Below, piece after piece: positions 7,612-12,699 of a stretch of 12,699 nucleotides of DNA; the first letter of the stretch is position 1; each line of letters opens with the position of its first letter. The notes under the pieces are model-generated. The model had not been told where the DNA came from, searched no databases, and was given only the letters and a program-made list of their open reading frames with translations. This DNA comes from a bacterium (GTDB lineage: Bacteria; Patescibacteriota; Minisyncoccia; Phycocordibacterales; UBA918), in assembly GCA_002710785.1 (NCBI GenBank), contig PAMC01000009.1, positions 29,726 through 42,424 on the forward strand. The letters run 5' to 3'. The translations under genes and the position numbers were made by a program.

Positions 7612-7674
7612 CGCACACGATCGCTAGCGCGCTATACCCCGACCCTAACATTTTTTGTATGTGATCGTCGTGCG
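7612..7674 (+). repeat. Imperfect inverted repeat after ftsW
   Basis: CGCACACGATC (7612-7622) pairs with GATCGT-c-GTGCG (7663-7674): eleven base pairs interrupted by one bulged C at 7669. The 40-base loop holds the first TATACCCC repeat copy and a short T-run (7651-7656). It lies soon after ftsW and could help end or process that transcript, but it is not a classical terminator because the T-run is inside the loop. Confidence 0.4.
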
Positions 7675-7760
7675 TTGTTCTGAAACATAATCAAGCAAAC
7701 ACAACAAATTGAGCGTTCGCAATTAAGTTCTGTATCACATGTCGAGACTCATAAAATGTA

Positions 7761-7783
7761 AGGGTGGGGTATACCCCGACCCT
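7761..7783. repeat. Palindrome centred on GGGGTATACCCC
   Basis: The central 12 bases (7766-7777) are perfectly self-complementary and are flanked by AGGGT on the left and G-ACCCT on the right, extending the symmetry with one unpaired base. Half-copies occur at 7633-7649 and 7894-7905. The dyad suits a dimeric DNA-binding protein or an RNA hairpin. Confidence 0.55.
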
Positions 7784-7900
7784 AACGTTGACACTGACGT
7801 ATCACGTCGGCTTTGCAGCCACTCAGAAACATTGCTGAAACAATATAACTGGTGAGTATTTTCACTGCATTTCTTAGCCGGTGGCATCGTAAAGGTGGGG

Positions 7901-7906
7901 TATACT
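7901..7906 (+). promoter_or_regulatory. Possible -10 box before murG
   Basis: TATACT, 8 bases before the murG ATG at 7915, embedded in the last repeat copy GGTGGGGTATAC. There is no TGn directly before it and no clear -35. If used, the transcript would be leaderless or nearly so, and the repeat would overlap the polymerase site. Confidence 0.4.
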
Positions 7907-7914
7907 TACAGGTA

Positions 7915-9027
7915 ATGAAGGCACGAATCGGACTAGTCGGTGGGGGTACCGGTGGGCATTTTTATCCGCTGATGGCGGTGGCTGAAGCGCTGCGCGAGCA
8001 ACAACCCGACTGCGAACTGATCTACTACGGCCCCGAGCCGTACCGCCAAGACCGACTCGACGAGCGTTCCATCCGCTTTAGCTACATCATGGCTGGTAAG
8101 CAACGGCGGTACTTCTCCGTACGTAACCTGCTCGATAAGGTAAAAATTATTTTGGGTGTCTTTCAAGCAATGATTAAGCTGTACCGCGACTACCCAGACG
8201 TACTGCTCAGTAAAGGTGGCTACACAAGTGTGCCGGTGGTACTGGCGGCAGCTTTTTTACGCATTCCGATTATCATTCACGAATCGGATGCTGTACCAGG
8301 TCGCGCCAACCGCCTCGCCAAACGGTTCGCACGTTACATAGCCGTTAGTTACGACGACGCAGCCAAGTATTTCCCAGCAGACAAAACTGCGCTCACCGGT
8401 ATTCCGATTCGCCAAGCGTTTTTCAAAGCTAATCCCAACCCGCGGCAGGCGCTCGGTATTGCAAGCGACGCCCCGATTATTTTTGTTACTGGTGGCTCGC
8501 TGGGGGCGCAGCGCATTAACACGTTAGTGCTCGACAGTCTCGATGAGCTGCTGCCAAACTACCTACTCATCCACCAGGCAGGAGAGGACAACATCAAAGC
8601 AGTGCAGGAGACCGCTCTTGCGCGTGGTTTGCCGGCGCATCTGATGGAGCGATACTTTGTGCTTGGACACGTCAGTGCCGACATTATGGCAGCAGCACTG
8701 GAGGCTGCGGCCTTGGTCGTTAGTCGGGCGGGGAGCACCAGTATTTTTGAGACTGCACTAAAGGGAAAGCCGGCAATTATTATTCCTATCCCCGAAGCTA
8801 TCAGCCACGACCAGCGCACCAACGCCTACGCCTACGCCCGCAGTGGGGCCGCTAGTGTAGTTGAGGAACACAACTTAACCGATGGCCTCTTGGCCGCAGA
8901 AGTTAATCGCATCATGAGCGACCAGGCGGTGTACCAGGCCATGGCTGAAGCGGCACGACAATTTACGAACCCTGACGCAGCTGCTAAGCTAGCCGGTACG
9001 ACGCTTGGCATTGCCGCTGAGCACTAA
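7915..9027 (+). CDS. murG: Lipid II synthase MurG (GlcNAc transferase)
   Basis: A 370-residue GT-B glycosyltransferase at the cytoplasmic membrane face that adds GlcNAc from UDP-GlcNAc to lipid I, making lipid II. Visible: the glycine loop GGGTGGH at residues 9-15, HESDAVPGRAN (family HEQNxxPGxAN), GIPIR, the second-domain loop G193-GSLGAQ-R, and the UDP-GlcNAc region S270-RAGSTSIFE279 followed by GKPAIIIPIP and HDQRTNA. Length is close to the usual 355-370. The frame is open from a GTG at 7852, but ATG 7915 directly precedes the conserved Rossmann strand and is chosen. gltX starts 7 bases after the stop, so the wall gene shares a transcript with a synthetase. Confidence 0.94.
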   Translation: MKARIGLVGGGTGGHFYPLMAVAEALREQQPDCELIYYGPEPYRQDRLDERSIRFSYIMAGKQRRYFSVRNLLDKVKIILGVFQAMIKLYRDYPDVLLSKGGYTSVPVVLAAAFLRIPIIIHESDAVPGRANRLAKRFARYIAVSYDDAAKYFPADKTALTGIPIRQAFFKANPNPRQALGIASDAPIIFVTGGSLGAQRINTLVLDSLDELLPNYLLIHQAGEDNIKAVQETALARGLPAHLMERYFVLGHVSADIMAAALEAAALVVSRAGSTSIFETALKGKPAIIIPIPEAISHDQRTNAYAYARSGAASVVEEHNLTDGLLAAEVNRIMSDQAVYQAMAEAARQFTNPDAAAKLAGTTLGIAAEH

Positions 9028-9034
9028 GATAGCT

Positions 9035-10543
9035 ATGGAAAACCCCATTAGAGATTTTTCTGCTCAGTCTTTACAAAACATGGATACATCTAATCAAAAT
9101 CCTAACGGGGCAAGCGTTGTAACTCGTTTTGCTCCGTCACCAACTGGTTTTTTGCATATCGGTGGTGTACGCACTGCACTGTTTGCCTATCTCTTTGCAA
9201 AAAAGCACGGGGGTGAGTTTATTTTGCGCATTGAAGACACCGACAAAAACCGTGAGGTTGAAGGGTCAATTGCCCACATCCAAGAATCCTTAGAGTGGCT
9301 AGGCATTACCTGGGACTACGGCCCAGACAAGCCGGGGCCGTTCGGCTCTTGTTTGCAATCGGATCGGCTTGAGGTGTACCGTCGCTACGCCCAGACACTC
9401 ATCGAGAAAGGGCTCGCGTACCCAGACCCATATACAGCCGACGAGGTGGCTGGCTTTCGTGCTGCAGCAGAGGCCGAGAAGCGCCCGTTTCTCTTTCGCA
9501 ACCATCGTCCGGAGACTTTTGCTGAGTGGGACGGCACCCAGCCGCTACGTTTTAAGGTAGCGACTATACAACGCAGCGAGTGGCACGACGAGGTGCGTGG
9601 CGATTTATCGGCCGGTGAGGAGATGCTCGACGATTTTATTATCATGAAGGCCGATGGCTTCCCAACATACAATTTTGCGCACATAGTCGACGACCACGAG
9701 ATGGGTGTCACCCACGTTATGCGTGGTGAGGAGTTTATTGCCAGCATGCCAAAATTTTTAAGCCTCTACGAAGCGCTCGGGCTGCCACTACCCAAGTTTG
9801 TCACCTTACCACCCATCATGGGACCCGATGGTAAAAAGAAGCTTAGCAAGCGCGACGGAGCGAAAGACCTCTTAGAGTACCGTACCGACGGCTACCTACC
9901 CGAAGCTATGCGCAACTTCTTAGCGTTGATAGGCTGGAACCCCGGCGGTGAGCAGGAGCTCTTCCCGGGCGAGGAGCTGGTAGAAGCTTTTTCACTCGAA
10001 CGTATCCAAAAGTCGGGTGGTGCTTTTAACGAAGAGAAGCTCAAGTGGATGAATAAAGGGTACCTAGCACTGCTGCCGCAAACCGAGCGCGAGCAGTACT
10101 TCGTGGATGCGTTGCCAGCAACGATTAGAAGTTTACCGCAGTTTAGCCTGGAGCGAGCTGCTAAACTAACCGACACCGCACTTGAGCGCACACATAACCA
10201 GGTTGAGATTCGCGAAGCTGCTGAAGCAGGGGAGTACGACTGGGCGTTCGCTGCACCTGAGGTGCCCAAGGAGCTCTTAAAATGGAAAAATGACGACTCT
10301 TTTGAACAAGCGCTACCGAGACTCAAAAATGCGCTAAAACTGCTCCAAAACGCTGATTTTGGCTCACCAGAGGGTGTTAAAGCGGCGTTGTGGGAATACG
10401 CTGAGGAAGTGGGGAAGGGGGAGCTCTTGTGGCCCTTGCGGGTGGCGCTCACCGGCCGCGAACGCTCACCCGATCCGTTTGTCTGCTCTTGGGTGTTGGG
10501 ACAAGAGGAAACTATGACAAGAGTGAATGGCGTGATTATTTAG
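9035..10543 (+). CDS. gltX: Glutamyl-tRNA synthetase
   Basis: A 502-residue class Ib synthetase that charges tRNA-Glu, and possibly tRNA-Gln where GlnRS is absent (not testable here). The HIGH motif is H41-IGG in PSPTGFLHIGGVRTALFAY, followed by LRIEDTD; the KMSKS equivalent is K-KLSKR at 267-273. The C-terminal helical anticodon-binding region ends with SPDPF and EET. The family begins just before VTRFAPSPTG, but here about 26 residues come first, including PNGASV. ATG 9035 is taken as the start; ATG 9080 is a good alternative giving 487 residues. The extension carries the same inverted-repeat element as scpA. An in-frame TTG at 9005 lies inside murG and is rejected. A TAAGAT sits 4 bases before ATG 9035. 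Confidence 0.94.
   Translation: MENPIRDFSAQSLQNMDTSNQNPNGASVVTRFAPSPTGFLHIGGVRTALFAYLFAKKHGGEFILRIEDTDKNREVEGSIAHIQESLEWLGITWDYGPDKPGPFGSCLQSDRLEVYRRYAQTLIEKGLAYPDPYTADEVAGFRAAAEAEKRPFLFRNHRPETFAEWDGTQPLRFKVATIQRSEWHDEVRGDLSAGEEMLDDFIIMKADGFPTYNFAHIVDDHEMGVTHVMRGEEFIASMPKFLSLYEALGLPLPKFVTLPPIMGPDGKKKLSKRDGAKDLLEYRTDGYLPEAMRNFLALIGWNPGGEQELFPGEELVEAFSLERIQKSGGAFNEEKLKWMNKGYLALLPQTEREQYFVDALPATIRSLPQFSLERAAKLTDTALERTHNQVEIREAAEAGEYDWAFAAPEVPKELLKWKNDDSFEQALPRLKNALKLLQNADFGSPEGVKAALWEYAEEVGKGELLWPLRVALTGRERSPDPFVCSWVLGQEETMTRVNGVII
9043..9110 (+). promoter_or_regulatory. scpA-like inverted-repeat element in gltX start
   Basis: CCCCATTAG (9043-9051) pairs with CTAACGGGG (9102-9110) at eight of nine positions, with one A-C mismatch. 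The 3' arm and following bases closely match those in scpA (3094 onward), and both encode NGASV. An alternative ATG (9080) lies between the arms, as the scpA ATG does in its copy. Confidence 0.5.
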
Positions 10544-10546
10544 ACT

Positions 10547-11040
10547 ATGGCACATAACAACTACTATCTTGATTTGTGTGTCGACACCTATGTCGTCAAT
10601 AATAACGCTGTGTTATTGCGCTTTCACGACAAATACCATAACTGGGAGCACCTGGCGGCCATATAGATGCAGGAGAAGATGCAAACGAAGCGGCCTTGAG
10701 AGAAATCTGGGAAGAAACCGGCTTACAAGCAAAATTAATTGGTCCTGTCGGTTGGAAAAAAGAAGATACCAAAACTAATCAAGATCTTGTGCCGCCAATA
10801 TATGTAAATAGACACAAAATTAATGAACACCACGATCATTCAGCTTTTGTGTTTGTTGCTATCTCTCAAAATCGAGAAGTGCGACCACAATCTGAAGAAG
10901 ATAAAACAGCAGAGGCGAAGTGCGTCTGGGTGACACAAGCGGAACTCGATGAAATGCAAAAGATAGACAAAGACTTGCGACCAGAAGTGTATAAATACGC
11001 CAGTACCGCTCTTAAACTTGCGGCTCAGCACGACATGTAG
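10547..11040 (+). pseudogene. NUDIX hydrolase split by a frameshift
   Basis: NUDIX enzymes hydrolyse nucleoside diphosphates linked to another moiety. ATG 10547 (3 bases after gltX) opens a frame with YYLDLCVDTYVV and VLLRFHDKYHNW that stops at TAG 10664-10666. The rest of the family continues in the next frame from about 10647: PGGHIDAGEDANEAALREIWEETGL, a complete Nudix box (GX5EX7REUXEEXGU) at 10657-10725, then 100 more residues to TAG 11038-11040. Restoring one G to the GGG at 10644-10646 would rejoin W with GAPGGH. The downstream frame alone has only a TTG at 10696, inside the Nudix box, so it would lack the metal-binding first half. Its A-rich codon use differs from its neighbours, suggesting later arrival. 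A sequencing error in the G-run is the main alternative. Confidence 0.8.
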
Positions 11041-11046
11041 TCATCG

Positions 11047-11055
11047 TGGTAAAAT
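11047..11055 (+). promoter_or_regulatory. Extended -10 box before the M23 gene
   Basis: TGG-TAAAAT with TAAAAT at 11050-11055 and the ATG 6 bases later at 11062. It lies in the 21-base gap after the NUDIX remnant. No -35 box or Shine-Dalgarno sequence is seen. Confidence 0.52.
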
Positions 11056-11061
11056 ATTGGT

Positions 11062-12366
11062 ATGAAATGGCGTAGAGTGACCATTGCCTTTTTCTTAGGA
11101 ATGCTCCTCAGCTACGGGGTAGGGGGGGTCGTGCTTGGCGAACCCGTATCGGCCCAGACGGTCGAAGAGCTTAAGGCGCAGATTGCCGACCGAGAGGCAC
11201 GACTGGGTGAAATTGAGAGAGAGATTGCTGAGTTTGAAGCTGCTTTGCAGGAGGTTGGCGCCGAGCGCTCTACCTTAGAGGCAGCCATTCGGGCTTTGGA
11301 ACTTGAGCGACGTAAAATCAGCGCTGACATTCAGTACACAGAAGGTCTCATTACCAACACCGACCTCGAGATTAGTAAGCTTACCATCGAGATTAACAGC
11401 ACCCTTCGCGACATTGGTGAGAACCGCGATGCTATTGCCGAAATCATTCGCACCATCGACGAAATCGACGACGAGACAATGGTCGAGATCCTTCTCACCA
11501 ACGAGCATCTTTCTGACTTTTGGACGCAGCTCGACGATCTCGACACCATCCGCAACGCGGTTGGGGAGCAAGTGCGCCAGCTGCAGGCGCTGCAGGCCAA
11601 TCTGGAAAATAACCGGGCCGAAGAATCAGAAAAGCGCGAAGATCTGGTTGACCTTAAAGACCAGTACAATGGCCAGCGACAGGTGTTAGTAAATAACAAA
11701 GCTGAGAAAGATCAGCTCCTCACCGCTACCAAAAACGAGGAGAGTGAGTACCAGCGTCTACTTGGAGAGAAAAAAGCAGCCCGTGAGCAGCTCTTGGCTG
11801 AGGTACAGGCAATTGAGCAAGAGCTCCAGTTTATTCTCGACCCGAGCTCAATCCCAACTCCGGGGACATCAGTTTTTCGCTGGCCACTCGATAACAACAT
11901 CATCACACAACGATTTGGGTACACTAAATTTGCGCTCTCCGGTGCGTACGGCGGCAGCCGGCACAATGGTATGGACCTGGGTACACCAAGTGGTAGCAAG
12001 CTCTACGCGACACTCTCTGGTACTGTCCGCGACGTTGGCAACACCGATATCGTTCCTGGTTGTTACTCATGGGGTAAGTGGATCTTGCTCGACCACCCAA
12101 ACGGCCTTTCGAGTTTGTACGCGCACTTAAGCTACATCGGGGTGACGCGCGGGCAGTCCGTGCGTACAGGTGACGTTATTGGCTACACCGGTAACACGGG
12201 TTACTCAACTGGCCCGCACCTCCACTGGACCCTTTACGTTACCGATGCGGTGCAAGTGCGACAGTTTAACGAGTTTAAGTCGGTTACCAGCTGTGGTGCA
12301 GCTAAATCACCATTTGCCGCTGTAGAGGGGTACCTTGACCCGCTCGACTACTTGCCGCCGCTCTAA
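11062..12366 (+). CDS. Secreted coiled-coil M23 peptidase (EnvC/CwlO-like)
   Basis: A 434-residue exported protein. Residues 1-31 form a signal peptide (MKWRR, hydrophobic core, cleavage probably after VSA). Residues about 33-255 are a long charged coiled coil rich in E, L, I and Q, as in EnvC-type division activators. The C-terminal LytM/M23 domain keeps zinc and catalytic residues: H301 and D305 in HNGMD, H355 in YAHLS, and H386 and H388 in GPHLHW, so it could be an active endopeptidase rather than a degenerate activator. The only two cysteines, C334 and C411, lie in the exported domain and could form a disulfide. It probably acts on peptidoglycan at cell separation, in keeping with the wall genes upstream. 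It has its own likely promoter. Confidence 0.9.
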   Translation: MKWRRVTIAFFLGMLLSYGVGGVVLGEPVSAQTVEELKAQIADREARLGEIEREIAEFEAALQEVGAERSTLEAAIRALELERRKISADIQYTEGLITNTDLEISKLTIEINSTLRDIGENRDAIAEIIRTIDEIDDETMVEILLTNEHLSDFWTQLDDLDTIRNAVGEQVRQLQALQANLENNRAEESEKREDLVDLKDQYNGQRQVLVNNKAEKDQLLTATKNEESEYQRLLGEKKAAREQLLAEVQAIEQELQFILDPSSIPTPGTSVFRWPLDNNIITQRFGYTKFALSGAYGGSRHNGMDLGTPSGSKLYATLSGTVRDVGNTDIVPGCYSWGKWILLDHPNGLSSLYAHLSYIGVTRGQSVRTGDVIGYTGNTGYSTGPHLHWTLYVTDAVQVRQFNEFKSVTSCGAAKSPFAAVEGYLDPLDYLPPL

Positions 12367-12382
12367 AGTTGTTTACAGCACC

Positions 12383-12414
12383 TGGGGATAACTGGTGTAT
12401 AAAGTTGGGGGAAA
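12383..12414. other. Phased DnaA-box-like triplet
   Basis: Three 9-base words resembling the reverse complement of the DnaA box (TGTGGATAA) start at 12383 (TGGGGATAA, one mismatch), 12394 (GGTGTATAA, mismatch at the first base against TGTGnAwAA) and 12406 (TGGGGGAAA, two mismatches). The 11-12 base spacing puts them on one DNA face. No AT-rich unwinding region or dnaA gene is visible, so an origin is not established. Confidence 0.3.
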
Positions 12415-12430
12415 GAGGTTATTATAAATG

Positions 12431-12512
12431 TGCAATCGAAAGATTGTAGGAACTTACCCGCTTATAAGGTCCGCTCATAGCGGACCTTGTGGGCTGAACA
12501 GGATAAGTTCTT
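12431..12512 (+). ncRNA. Candidate structured RNA after the M23 gene
   Basis: A 7-bp hairpin, TGCAATC-gaaa-GATTGTA (12431-12448), has a GAAA tetraloop. It is followed by a compound stem: GAACTTA (12450-12456) with TAAGTTC (12504-12510), CCCGC (12457-12461) with GTGGG (12489-12493, one G-U pair), and a perfect 10-bp stem AAGGTCCGCT (12466-12475) with AGCGGACCTT (12479-12488) closed by CAT. A terminator follows immediately. TATTAT/TATAAA at 12420-12428 could be its -10. It does not match 6S, SRP, tmRNA or RNase P sequences that I know. It may be a small RNA or only the 3' end of the M23 message. Confidence 0.42.
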
Positions 12513-12552
12513 TAAACCAAAAGCGTGCTCAAATGAGCACGCTTTTGGTTTA
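12513..12552. terminator. Strong bidirectional hairpin terminator
   Basis: A perfect 18-bp stem (12513-12530 with 12535-12552) has a four-base AAAT loop. The GC-rich core GCGTGCTC/GAGCACGC is flanked by A-runs on one side and T-runs on the other, so it can work on both strands. It is the only clear factor-independent terminator in the window. Confidence 0.85.
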
Positions 12553-12576
12553 CGTAAAGAGAATAAATGATTACGT

Positions 12577-12582
12577 TATAAT
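12577..12582 (+). promoter_or_regulatory. Consensus -10 box downstream of the terminator
   Basis: TATAAT in an AT-rich stretch just after the terminator. A TTTACG at 12549-12554 is too far (22 bases) to be a good -35. Transcription would start near 12589 and run out of the window. Confidence 0.4.
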
Positions 12583-12588
12583 AATTAG

Positions 12589-12699
12589 TTCGCACAATAT
12601 GTAAATAGAGTGAGAGGTGGAGGAGCAGGGAGTAGAAAGTGGCAGCAGAACGAGTGACGAGTTGGAAAATTGACGGGCAGATGGTCGCTAGGTAAAAAT
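12589..12699 (+). other. Unassigned purine-rich leader or RNA gene start
   Basis: Downstream of the TATAAT box all short frames close quickly (an ATG at 12599 hits a stop at the next codon, a GTG at 12617 gives 18 codons, a GTG at 12639 gives 18 codons). The first half is strongly G/A-rich. It may be a 5' leader or the start of an RNA gene continuing past the window; nothing is recognised. Confidence 0.3.

Larger units (their letters stand above)
7595..7914 (+). promoter_or_regulatory. Repeat-rich non-coding region upstream of murG
   Basis: This 320-base stretch holds no plausible gene and no tRNA. It contains an identical 17-base direct repeat (TATACCCCGACCCTAAC at 7633-7649 and 7770-7786) and a second 12-base direct repeat (GGTGGGGTATAC at 7763-7774 and 7894-7905). 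The two types meet in a near-palindrome at 7761-7783 centred on GGGGTATACCCC. It also has the 10-base palindrome TAGCGCGCTA, small hairpins GACGT-atc-ACGTC (7797-7809) and GGCT-ttgc-AGCC (7809-7820), and a long hairpin at 7612-7674. The layout looks like a control region with operator-like repeats for murG, or the remnant of a lost gene. Confidence 0.5.

Noticed and set aside
7852..7914. GTG start extending murG by 21 residues
   Set aside because: The extension runs through the repeat and TATACT box, and ATG 7915 sits right before the conserved glycine loop.
7595..7914. A tRNA gene or CRISPR array in the gap before murG
   Set aside because: There is no T-loop GTTCRA pattern with pairing arms, and the repeats are too few and irregular for a CRISPR array.
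9005..9034. TTG start for gltX
   Set aside because: It lies inside murG and precedes nothing conserved; ATG 9035 or 9080 is more plausible.
9892..10452. 186-codon open frame on the minus strand
   Set aside because: It lies wholly inside gltX, is very serine-rich in the way typical of antisense frames, and has no recognisable domain.
12589..12699. T-box riboswitch leader
   Set aside because: The purine-rich start is suggestive, but no specifier loop or conserved T-box sequence can be seen before the window ends.

Overview
The window is a densely packed run of genes, all on the + strand. It suggests a Patescibacteria (CPR) bacterium, probably of the Parcubacteria type; this is an inference. 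The support is compact genes with 3-20 base gaps, an almost complete lack of Shine-Dalgarno sequences, an archaeal-type AspRS, a divergent MraY, and an EnvC-like M23 peptidase. TGA ends scpA, so TGA is an ordinary stop and the Gracilibacteria/SR1 code does not apply.

Layout. 1-2547: the 3' part of aspS followed 3 bases later by an M17 leucyl aminopeptidase. 2548-2993: the decayed remains of an HD-domain hydrolase, then a short leader with a promoter. 3051-4386: scpA and scpB, the kleisin and winged-helix subunits of the condensin-like SMC complex. 4405-7594: three wall and division genes, a D,D-carboxypeptidase, mraY and ftsW. 7595-7914: a gene-free stretch with repeats and palindromes. 7915-10543: murG and gltX. 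10547-11040: a NUDIX hydrolase gene split by a frameshift. 11062-12366: a secreted coiled-coil M23 peptidase. 12367-12699: non-coding sequence with a phased DnaA-box-like triplet, a structured-RNA candidate, a strong terminator and a new promoter.

Function. MraY makes lipid I and MurG makes lipid II. FtsW polymerises lipid II, the carboxypeptidase trims stem peptides, and the M23 protein probably activates or performs wall cleavage at division. ScpAB handles chromosome organisation. aspS and gltX supply charged tRNAs.

The most interesting signals are non-coding. Extended -10 boxes (TGn-TAnnnT) lie 6-7 bases before the ATG of scpB, dacA, the M23 gene and a tiny ORF upstream of scpA, a layout that predicts leaderless mRNAs. 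A shared inverted-repeat element sits at the N-terminal ends of both scpA and gltX, encodes the same NGASV residues, and encloses an alternative start codon in each case. The murG upstream region carries repeated GGGGTATA/TATACCCC blocks.
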